Part shown: positions 7,314-12,079 of the stretch, one piece after another
How the letters are laid out: each line of letters opens with the position of its first letter
Position numbering within the stretch: the stretch's first letter is position 1
Assembly (NCBI GenBank): GCA_039819065.1
Contig: JBCBSS010000192.1
Location: 1 to 12,079, forward strand
Length of the DNA: 12,079 nucleotides
Direction of reading: 5' to 3'
Source: JBCBSS01 sp039819065
Lineage (GTDB): Bacteria > Bacteroidota > Bacteroidia > Cytophagales > Cyclobacteriaceae
Made by a program: the position numbers and the translations under genes
Notes under the pieces: model-generated
Told to the model about the DNA's origin: nothing
What the model saw: only the letters and a program-made list of their open reading frames with translations
Database searches by the model: none

Positions 7314-7700
7314 TTACTGCGTGGATATTTTCCGGTTGTCCAAACTGAATGCACCGGTACCGTTTACATAGATTAGAAGAAGTCCTCCGATCAACGCCAG
7401 ATTTTTAAGGAAATGAATCATTTGATTCGGGTCTGCAAAATCGGTGTGAAAAATTAATGTAGCTGGAACAAGGAAAATGATGAGCAGGATAGCACCTATT
7501 TTACTCTTAAATCCTGTAGCTAAGGAAAAGGAGCCTAGCAGCAATAGGATAATAGCACCCACCAACAGAAAGCCGGTCAAAGGCATTCCTTTTGACGCCA
7601 TCATCTGCTGGACTTGGGAAAAATTCAAGATTTTGTTCAAGGCAGGCATAAAGAACATCAGTGCGAACAGACTTCTGCCTAATAGATTAATTGATTTCAT
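7314..7700 (-). CDS. DoxX-family integral membrane protein
   Basis: A 128-residue protein with four hydrophobic segments at about 5-23, 42-61, 67-84 and 97-112. It has the family hallmarks: an early LLGRSLFALMFFMPALNKI block with a helix-loop FSQVQQMMASKGMP, and LKNLALIGGLLLIY in the last segment. DoxX-type proteins are small inner-membrane proteins linked to thiol or sulfur redox chemistry and to quinone-connected membrane complexes; many have no proven reaction. This one has no cysteines, so it is not itself a thiol oxidoreductase. It follows the TetR gene by 60 bp with a perfect operator in between, and TetR-doxX pairs of this kind are common. It is the only clear inner-membrane member of the block. 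Confidence 0.88.
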   Translation of the reverse strand: MKSINLLGRSLFALMFFMPALNKILNFSQVQQMMASKGMPLTGFLLVGAIILLLLGSFSLATGFKSKIGAILLIIFLVPATLIFHTDFADPNQMIHFLKNLALIGGLLLIYVNGTGAFSLDNRKISTQ

Positions 7701-7724
7701 TGTGTTTGCTTTAGTTGTAAATTC

Positions 7725-7746
7725 ATTTGTAACGATCGTTACAAAT
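7725..7746. promoter_or_regulatory. TetR operator copy before doxX
   Basis: A perfect 22-bp palindrome whose central 20 bp are TTTGTAACGATCGTTACAAA. It lies in the 60-bp gap between the TetR stop (7761) and the doxX start (7700). It is the longest and most symmetrical of the three copies. Confidence 0.88.
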
Positions 7747-7760
7747 AAGAATAAAAAAAT

Positions 7761-8345
7761 TTAAGTTGATAAAGTGGCTAAACTATTTTTTATAATGCTG
7801 TCTAAAATATCATGGTTCTTGATGCTAATGGAGGACACACGTAAACCTTGCAAATTGCTGTACAGGTAATAGGCGTAATCTTTAGCAGTTCCATTCTTAT
7901 TAATCAACCCTTCATACTGTCCTTTTTTCACTAGCTCTTCAAACATGTTTAAAGAATCCTCCTGGTTACTAGCTAACCACCGGTTAATTCCAGTGTCAGC
8001 ATTAAACATTTCTGTTTTACAATTGACGATAAAGCAACCCTTGCTTTCGTCATCTTTAAAAGTCTGAGCTAGTACTGCGTAGAATATGTTTTCTATCGCT
8101 TCCAGCGGATCAGATGAATCAAGTAAGGCCTTTCTAAAATCCTCTGCATTGAGCGCATTGTAACGGTTAAGCGCAGTGAGATAAAAATCCATTTTCGACC
8201 CAAAAGAGTTGTAAATGCTTGATCTTCCCAGTCCGGTTGCATCCACAAGATCTTGCATTGAAGTACCGTTGAATCCTTTCTTCCAGAAAAGGTTCATTGC
8301 GCTTTCTATCACTTCATCCCGATCAAATACTTCGTTTCGTGGCAT
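7761..8345 (-). CDS. TetR-family regulator with NemR-like cysteine
   Basis: A 194-residue TetR regulator. The HTH covers about residues 10-56 (DEVIESAMNLFWKKGFNGTSM, then DATGLGRSSIYNSFGSKMDFYL). The ligand domain contains SKGCFIVNCKTEM at 101-113 with Cys104 and Cys109. Cys104 sits where E. coli NemR has its electrophile-sensing Cys106 (SGCLTVKLSAEV), though a Gly-Cys here is common in this subfamily, so redox sensing is only a possibility. The perfect-palindrome operator class (centre ACGATCGT) occurs before this gene, before doxX and before the propeller gene. It probably represses itself and the whole downstream set. Start ATG 8345 gives the exact family length. The regulated neighbours (an epoxide-hydrolase-like enzyme and an MBL-fold protein) would suit a signal from a reactive small molecule, which is inference. 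Confidence 0.92.
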   Translation of the reverse strand: MPRNEVFDRDEVIESAMNLFWKKGFNGTSMQDLVDATGLGRSSIYNSFGSKMDFYLTALNRYNALNAEDFRKALLDSSDPLEAIENIFYAVLAQTFKDDESKGCFIVNCKTEMFNADTGINRWLASNQEDSLNMFEELVKKGQYEGLINKNGTAKDYAYYLYSNLQGLRVSSISIKNHDILDSIIKNSLATLST

Positions 8346-8363
8346 TATCTTGATTTAGTATGA

Positions 8364-8394
8364 TAAAGGTATAATTTTGTAACGATCGTTCCAA
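8364..8394 (-). promoter_or_regulatory. Probable promoter of the tetR-doxX unit
   Basis: On the minus strand TTG (8394-8392) and TACCTTTA (8371-8364, one mismatch to the Bacteroidota -7 consensus TAnnTTTG) are separated by 20 bp, within the usual spacing. The TetR palindrome fills the spacer, so repressor binding would block sigma contact. The start codon is 18 bp downstream. Confidence 0.45.
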
Positions 8395-8395
8395 A
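8376..8395. promoter_or_regulatory. TetR operator copy before its own gene
   Basis: TTTGTAACGATCGTTCCAAA is a 20-bp dyad with one mismatched pair relative to the perfect copy before doxX. It lies 30 bp upstream of the tetR start. The single asymmetry may give weaker binding, a common feature of autoregulatory sites. Confidence 0.82.
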
Positions 8396-8401
8396 TAAAT
8401 T

Positions 8402-8633
8402 TTGATCTTTTTTTGGATTTCAAATAATTCCGATAGAAATCATAAGAAAATTCAGTTTGTTAGACTTGCTTATGGGCATCCCGATGTCGGTGTCCTCAAT
8501 ATGGTTTCACCGGGATTTCGCTGCGCTTCACTTCTTGCCCATTTTCAAAAGGTTGGTTGTAGAAGCTCAAATGACGGCGAAAGAGCTTCATCTATCATGA
8601 GATTACATGATTACATAAGGATCTTGATTTAGC
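8402..8633. repeat. Non-coding stretch rich in inverted repeats, possible dispersed repeat
   Basis: Most of the 348-bp gap at 8346-8693 has no convincing gene. This part has clear structure: ATGGGCA (8472-8478) pairs with TGCCCAT (8536-8542), directly continued by TCCCG (8479-8483) with CGGGA (8511-8515). GAAGCTC (8562-8568) pairs with GAGCTTC (8583-8589), and GATTACAT is directly repeated near 8601-8616. Its base composition is richer in GC than its flanks. A plus-strand frame of 76 codons through it has no signal, no domain and the look of a chance translation. It could be a REP- or MITE-like dispersed element or a small structured RNA. The rest of the gap (8634-8693) holds only weak palindromes and no strong terminator for the aldolase gene. 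Confidence 0.4.
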
Positions 8634-8693
8634 TAAAGCTCTAAGTACCAAATACTGATACTGGCTCTTCTACCAGGTGTTCCTCTTGTAATA

Positions 8694-9365
8694 CTACTTA
8701 CTTCGAATCTGTAGGATCAATGAGAGTGTTTGCCTTACCGTTTCAGTGAGTCCGTCAAAATCTTTATTCGCCAAAACTTCCTTAGATACCAGCTTTGAGC
8801 CCATTCCAACGCACGTCACACCCGCATCAAACCATCCCCTTAGATTTTCTTCAGTAGGTGCTACCCCGCCAGTAGGCATTATATTAGTCCAAGGACAAGG
8901 ACCTTTAATAGCCTTAACAAACCCAGCACCGTAGGTACCTCCGGGAAACAGCTTCACTAACTCACAACCCAGTTCTTCAGCGCGTGCTATTTCGCTTAGC
9001 GAGCCACACCCTGGTGACCATAAGACTTTCTTACGATTACAAACCAAAGCGATATCCTCTCTCAAAACAGGTGTAACTACAAAATTTGCTCCCATCTGCA
9101 TGTACAAGGAAGCAGCGCCAGCATCAGTAACCGAGCCTACTCCAAGAATCATCTCGGGTAATTCCTGTTCTGCATATTTATTTAGTTCATTAAAAACCTC
9201 ATGCGCATAATCTCCACGATTTGTAAATTCGAGTAAACGTGCCCCTCCGTCATAACAGGCCTTTAATACCTTCTTACTTAGTTCTACATCCGCATTATAG
9301 AACAGAGGCACTAGCCCAGTCCGTTGCATTTCATTAAACACATGAATTCTTGAAAACCTTGCCAT
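8694..9365 (-). CDS. eda: KDPG / KHG-type aldolase (2-dehydro-3-deoxyphosphogluconate aldolase)
   Basis: A class I aldolase of 223 residues, splitting 2-keto-3-deoxy-6-phosphogluconate into pyruvate and glyceraldehyde-3-phosphate in the cytoplasm. Diagnostic sites: LLEFTNRG at 44-51 (catalytic Glu46 and Arg50), ILGVGSVTDA at 73-82, SPGCGS at 117-122, and the Schiff-base motif VKLFPG at 137-142 with Lys138, then MPTGGV at 163-168. ATG 9365 is chosen; an in-frame TTG at 9404 would overlap the upstream kinase. Only 4 bp separate it from the kinase stop at 9370, so the two are translationally linked. It completes the pathway begun by the two KDG kinase-type genes upstream. Some family members accept other 2-keto-3-deoxy sugar acids, but the operon context favours KDPG. 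Confidence 0.93.
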   Translation of the reverse strand: MARFSRIHVFNEMQRTGLVPLFYNADVELSKKVLKACYDGGARLLEFTNRGDYAHEVFNELNKYAEQELPEMILGVGSVTDAGAASLYMQMGANFVVTPVLREDIALVCNRKKVLWSPGCGSLSEIARAEELGCELVKLFPGGTYGAGFVKAIKGPCPWTNIMPTGGVAPTEENLRGWFDAGVTCVGMGSKLVSKEVLANKDFDGLTETVRQTLSLILQIRSK

Positions 9366-9369
9366 TATA

Positions 9370-10374
9370 TTATCTTTTAATTCTTCCTGAAGTATTTCCT
9401 TCAACCAAATTTTTTACATCATCTACAGCAACTACGTTTGCATCTCCCTCAACCGTATGTTTCAAAGCGCATGCTGCTGCTGCAAAATTTACCGCCTGTT
9501 GATCATCTTCTAGGTTTAAAAGTCCATAGATTATGCCGGCAGCATAAGCATCACCAGTACCCACCCTATCCACAATGTGCGTAACATCAAGAGAAGGAGA
9601 AGCGAGTATTTCCATGCCATTCCATATAAACCCTTGAATCCGATTGTGCGAGGCGCTTAGTGCTTCACGTTTCTTGTCAACGACCTTTTTTACTCTTGGA
9701 AATAAGTGTTTAAGTTTTTCAGAAGCAGAAGAAAGATCATCCGAGTCGATGGCTACACCTAGGTTCTCTTGCATATCATAAGGGCTGGCTATTATCACAT
9801 CACATCCACCGACCAACTCGGGCATGATGTCCATTTTCGACTTTCCATATTGCCACAGATTCTTCCTTGAATGTACATCGACAGATACAGGGACATCAAG
9901 TTCATTAGCTGTTTTTATGGCGGTAAGGCACTCTTGAGCAGCACCTTCCGAAATTCCGGGAGTAATCCCAGTCCAGTGAAACCAGTCCGCGTTTCTAAGA
10001 ATGCGCTTCCAGTCAAACATGCCTGGTTTTATTTTCGAAAATGCAGAACTGTCACGTTCATAAACGACTTCACTGGGCCGATGTACGGCTCCCTTTTCCA
10101 AAAAGTACTTCCCCATTCTGCCATCCCCGTACTTTACATACTTGGTGTGCAACCAGTGGTGTCTTAAATATTGGGTTGCTGATCTTCCTATTAAATTATC
10201 CGGAAATCGTGTGACGTGGAACGAATCCATTCCGAAATAAGCTAATGAAATCGCCACATTGGCTTCACCTCCTCCATAGGCTAATTCAACAGTAGTCGCT
10301 TGCGAAAATTTGGCAAACCCTGGAGGCGAAAATCGCATCATAACTTCACCGAAAGTCACAATTTTTTTACTCAT
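9370..10374 (-). CDS. PfkB-family sugar kinase, divergent KDG kinase paralogue
   Basis: A 334-residue ribokinase/PfkB protein, collinear and clearly homologous with the upstream kinase (shared VTFGE-M-R--PPGF-FSQA, GGGE-NVA-SLA, DWFHWTGITP-like, HNx blocks). The catalytic-base motif GTGD (272-275, Asp275) is intact, as is the N-terminal GGGEAN substrate loop. Three motifs kept in the neighbour are changed here at the same alignment positions: DLNYR is DVHSR at 166-170, GNEED is ASPYD at 196-200 (the Asn and Glu of the phosphate/magnesium NxxE region are gone), and the TTLRGS segment is VDKKRE. The arginine of DxxxR is retained. The protein may therefore have a shifted substrate, low activity, or a regulatory role. 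It lies 70 bp after the first kinase and 4 bp before the aldolase, so it is expressed with them. Confidence 0.85.
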   Translation of the reverse strand: MSKKIVTFGEVMMRFSPPGFAKFSQATTVELAYGGGEANVAISLAYFGMDSFHVTRFPDNLIGRSATQYLRHHWLHTKYVKYGDGRMGKYFLEKGAVHRPSEVVYERDSSAFSKIKPGMFDWKRILRNADWFHWTGITPGISEGAAQECLTAIKTANELDVPVSVDVHSRKNLWQYGKSKMDIMPELVGGCDVIIASPYDMQENLGVAIDSDDLSSASEKLKHLFPRVKKVVDKKREALSASHNRIQGFIWNGMEILASPSLDVTHIVDRVGTGDAYAAGIIYGLLNLEDDQQAVNFAAAACALKHTVEGDANVVAVDDVKNLVEGNTSGRIKR

Positions 10375-10444
10375 GTCTGCTCAGCATATTAAGGACATCC
10401 TCAATAGGAAGATTCTAGTAACTCATATCAATGAAAAACGGAGA

Positions 10445-11488
10445 CTACCTGGCTACTCTGCCAGAAGCATCTCCACCCATAAGTTTCTCTACCTCCGCAA
10501 CAGTGACCAAATTCGCATCTCCTTTGATCGTATGTTTTAGACAAGAGGCGGCCACAGCGAAATCCAATGCATTCTGATCATCATCAGGGTATTTTAAAAG
10601 TCCATAGATCAAGCCTCCCATGAACGAATCTCCGCCACCTACACGATCTACGATATCGGTAATTTGATATTGAGTGGTTTCATACAATTTCTTCCCGTCA
10701 TAAAGTACGCCAGCCCAAGTGTTATGTGAGGCTGATATAGATCCCCTTAACGTAGTAATCACCTTTTTTGCCCTTGGGAATTTTTCCATCATTTGCTGGC
10801 AAACCGAAAGGAAGGCTTCCGCTTTTACATTATGCCCTTCCGTCTGAACACTTATCCCTTCTGGCTTGATTCCAAAGTGCATTTCAGCGTCTTCCTCATT
10901 GCCAAGAATGATATCACAGTAAGAAGTTAGTTCGGTCATAATCGCTTCTCGATCACCACCATACTTCCATAGTTTAGCCCGATAGTTTAAGTCTGTAGAT
11001 ATGGTAATTCCCTTTTCAGAGGCATATTTCACTGCTTCTAAGCAAGCATCCGCGGCACCTTGGGAGATGGCAGGAGTTATTCCTGTCCAATGAAACCAGG
11101 CGGCTCCATTGAATACTTTCTCCCAATCTATCATGCCCGCTTCGATTTCGGCCATCGCTGAATTGGCTCTGTCATAGACCACTTTACTGCCTCTGCTCAC
11201 GGCACCTGTTTCAAGAAAATAAATACCCAACCTGTCTCCACCAAAAATTATATTTTCGGTATTGACCCCTCGCTTACGCATTTCCATCAGAGCACATTCT
11301 CCGATATCATTCTTCGGTAAGCGCGTTACAAAATTCACTGGTACGCCATAATTCGCCAGAGATACGGCTACGTTGGACTCACCACCACCATAAACCACAT
11401 CAAAGGAATTGGCTTGAGAAAATCTTAGAAATCCGGGAGGGGCTAGCCTCAACATGATCTCACCAAATGTCACAACTTTATTTTTCAT
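10445..11488 (-). CDS. kdgK: 2-keto-3-deoxygluconate kinase, PfkB family
   Basis: A 347-residue kinase that would phosphorylate KDG to KDPG using ATP. Motifs visible: VTFGEIMLRLAPPGFLRFSQ at the N-terminus, GGGESNVAVSLA at 34-45, the KDG-kinase-type DLNYRAKLW at 166-174, GNEEDA at 196-201 (NxxE region), TTLRGSISASHN at 245-256, and the PfkB signature DRVGGGDSFMGG at 281-292 with catalytic Asp287. All family-critical residues I can check are present, unlike the paralogue downstream. With the aldolase it forms the lower part of the pathway by which bacteria use KDG from alginate, pectin or other uronates. It is the first gene of its unit. The MITE-like element's target duplication ends only 8 bp before this start codon, so its leader has been rebuilt by the insertion. 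Confidence 0.92.
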   Translation of the reverse strand: MKNKVVTFGEIMLRLAPPGFLRFSQANSFDVVYGGGESNVAVSLANYGVPVNFVTRLPKNDIGECALMEMRKRGVNTENIIFGGDRLGIYFLETGAVSRGSKVVYDRANSAMAEIEAGMIDWEKVFNGAAWFHWTGITPAISQGAADACLEAVKYASEKGITISTDLNYRAKLWKYGGDREAIMTELTSYCDIILGNEEDAEMHFGIKPEGISVQTEGHNVKAEAFLSVCQQMMEKFPRAKKVITTLRGSISASHNTWAGVLYDGKKLYETTQYQITDIVDRVGGGDSFMGGLIYGLLKYPDDDQNALDFAVAASCLKHTIKGDANLVTVAEVEKLMGGDASGRVAR

Positions 11489-11495
11489 ATCAGCT

Positions 11496-11773
11496 CTATT
11501 TAAGGCCTGCTGAAAAACGTGTAGAAATATAAAAGCGGTGCCATTTTGACGTTTTAAACTGTCTCATGGTACTTTAGTTTTTCAGCCAGCGCAAGGTTTC
11601 TAGTCGTTAGGCTCACATCTCATGCATTAGAAAATCTCGATGTCTCGATTTTCTGCACTAGTCTCTGTCATGCCATATTCTGCGTTGCCCTCAGATCGAA
11701 GTATTGGCATACATCTTCCTTCGGCAGCCTTGCATTTGGCATAACTGAGACTTTTTCAGCGAGGCCTATTTAA
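11496..11773. mobile_element. Non-autonomous MITE-like insertion (262 bp) with target duplication
   Basis: CTATTTAA occurs at 11496-11503 and again at 11766-11773. Between them, a 262-bp segment has inverted ends: GGCCTGCTGAAAAA (11504-11517) and, reading inward from the other end, GCCTCGCTGAAAAA (11765-11752). An alternative reading is a 5-bp duplication ATTTA with longer ends AGGCCTGCTGAAAAA and AGGCCTCGCTGAAAAA differing by one inserted base. A third copy of the end core (GCTGAAAAA, minus strand) lies inside at 11578-11586, and an 8-bp stem AGAAAATC/GATTTTCT lies near 11629-11654. There is no coding capacity for a transposase, so this is a MITE or internally deleted IS. The IS family cannot be named with confidence. 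It occupies most of the 355-bp gap between the NUDIX regulator gene and kdgK. Confidence 0.7.
11524..11531 (-). promoter_or_regulatory. Possible outward -7 box within the MITE end
   Basis: TATATTTC on the minus strand matches the Bacteroidota -7 consensus TAnnTTTG at all but the last base. It lies about 36 bp before the kdgK start and points towards it. No good -33 TTG is found at standard spacing, so this is a weak candidate. Confidence 0.22.
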
Positions 11774-11783
11774 TGAATTTTAC

Positions 11784-11806
11784 TTCTGTGTAATTTATAC
11801 ACAGAA
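11784..11806. promoter_or_regulatory. Perfect 9-bp inverted repeat, probable operator
   Basis: TTCTGTGTA (11784-11792) and TACACAGAA (11798-11806) are exact inverse complements around a 5-bp centre ATTTA. The site is 37 bp past the NUDIX-regulator stop and 10 bp from the MITE target site. No U-tract follows on either strand, which argues against a terminator. The 17-bp TGTGTA...TACACA core does not have the 16-bp geometry of a standard CRP site. If the MITE is removed in silence, the repeat ends 25 bp before the kdgK ATG, an ideal operator place. The neighbouring NUDIX-type regulator is the obvious candidate to bind it (inference). Confidence 0.6.
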
Positions 11807-11843
11807 AGGAAAATTTACAACTTTCGAGCCAACGAATTTTTCA

Positions 11844-12079
11844 CTATTTTCTCTTATATAGCACTGGACCACCTTTCACACCTGCCTTCTTGTGATTCGT
11901 GGGAATGAGTAGGTCCATTTGAAGGATTTTCTTTCTGAAATTTCTTCTATCCAATCGTTCCTCCAGGATGTTTTCATACAACTCCTGTAGCTCCTTAAGC
12001 GTAAAAAAATCAGGTAGTAACTCACCAAAAACCAAGTTTTGTCTTAGGTTATTACGAAGTTTAGACAAAGCATCGGATA
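11844..12079 (-). CDS. C-terminal winged-helix domain of a NUDIX-type (NrtR/AraR-like) regulator, 5' end beyond window
   Basis: The frame is open to the window edge, so only about the last 78 codons are seen; an apparent TTG start at 12068 is not credible because the family sequence continues upstream of it. The visible part has the signature of the DNA-binding domain fused to NUDIX folds: LLPDFFTLKELQELYENIL (first helices), then LDRRNFRKKILQMDLLIPT (recognition region) and PVLYKRK at the end. In this family an upstream NUDIX-like domain, usually catalytically inactive, senses a metabolite: ADP-ribose in NrtR, and sugars such as arabinose in Bacteroides AraR-like members. Its place immediately before KDG kinase and aldolase genes suggests control of this sugar-acid pathway rather than NAD synthesis, which is inference. 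The stop codon is TAG at 11844. Confidence 0.85.
   Translation of the reverse strand, partial: SDALSKLRNNLRQNLVFGELLPDFFTLKELQELYENILEERLDRRNFRKKILQMDLLIPTNHKKAGVKGGPVLYKRK

Noticed and set aside
8402..8632. Plus-strand 76-codon frame in the gap before tetR
   Set aside because: No ribosome site, no domain, and it runs through several inverted repeats; it reads like translated repeat DNA rather than a protein.
9366..9404. N-terminal extension of the aldolase to a TTG at 9404
   Set aside because: It overlaps the kinase gene; ATG 9365 gives the normal KDPG-aldolase N-terminus and a 4-bp operon gap.
9871..10167. Plus-strand 98-codon frame opposite the divergent kinase
   Set aside because: It is fully antisense to a well-supported kinase gene and has no recognisable features; the other plus-strand frames opposite genes are rejected for the same reason.
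9370..10374. Pseudogene status for the divergent kinase
   Set aside because: The frame is intact at full length, the catalytic Asp and glycine loops are kept, and it is tightly placed in the operon.
11784..11806. CRP-type site reading of the TGTGTA/TACACA repeat
   Set aside because: The half-sites are spaced one base wider than in standard CRP sites and the TGTGA/TCACA bases differ; a local regulator is more likely.
11844..12068. A complete 74-residue regulator starting with TTG at 12068
   Set aside because: The frame stays open to the window edge with family-like residues, so it is the end of a longer NUDIX-type protein.

Overview
The window is AT-rich, and all thirteen recognisable genes lie on the minus strand. 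The protein families, the scarcity of clear Shine-Dalgarno sequences, the SbsA-type Ig domains and the outer-membrane proteins suggest a member of the Bacteroidota, probably a free-living (perhaps marine) Cytophagales-type bacterium. The phylum is a reasonable inference; the genus cannot be told from this sequence.

Read in the direction of transcription (high to low coordinates) there are three blocks. Block A (12079-8694) is sugar-acid catabolism. It starts with the C-terminal winged-helix domain of a NUDIX-type (NrtR/AraR-like) regulator cut by the window edge. A perfect inverted repeat (11784-11806) and a 262-bp non-coding MITE-like insertion with target-site duplications follow. Then come two tandem PfkB-type 2-keto-3-deoxygluconate (KDG) kinase paralogues and a KDPG aldolase, which together would turn KDG into pyruvate and glyceraldehyde-3-phosphate. 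The second kinase copy has lost several motif residues that the first keeps.

Block B (8400-2165) is the most unusual part. A TetR-family regulator with a NemR-like cysteine is followed by a DoxX-type membrane protein and five exported proteins: a propeller-like protein, a protein with SbsA-type Ig domains, an outer-membrane beta-barrel candidate, an epoxide-hydrolase-like alpha/beta hydrolase, and a lipoprotein of the metallo-beta-lactamase fold with a heavily altered metal site. Nearly the same palindrome (core TGTAACGATCGTTACA) occurs three times: before tetR, before doxX and before the propeller gene. The whole stretch therefore looks like one regulon. It may be an inducible envelope system that handles a reactive or hydrophobic compound, but that function is inference.

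Block C (1891-1) is a classic efflux arrangement: a TetR-family regulator followed by a TolC-family outer-membrane protein that runs off the window. A shared, different operator (ACTRAAC-N3-GTTYAGT) precedes each gene. Between blocks B and C lies a cluster of hairpins that probably ends block B transcription. Between blocks A and B lies about 300 bp of non-coding sequence rich in inverted repeats, possibly a dispersed repeat or a structured RNA. No tRNA, rRNA, CRISPR array or intact transposase gene is visible.
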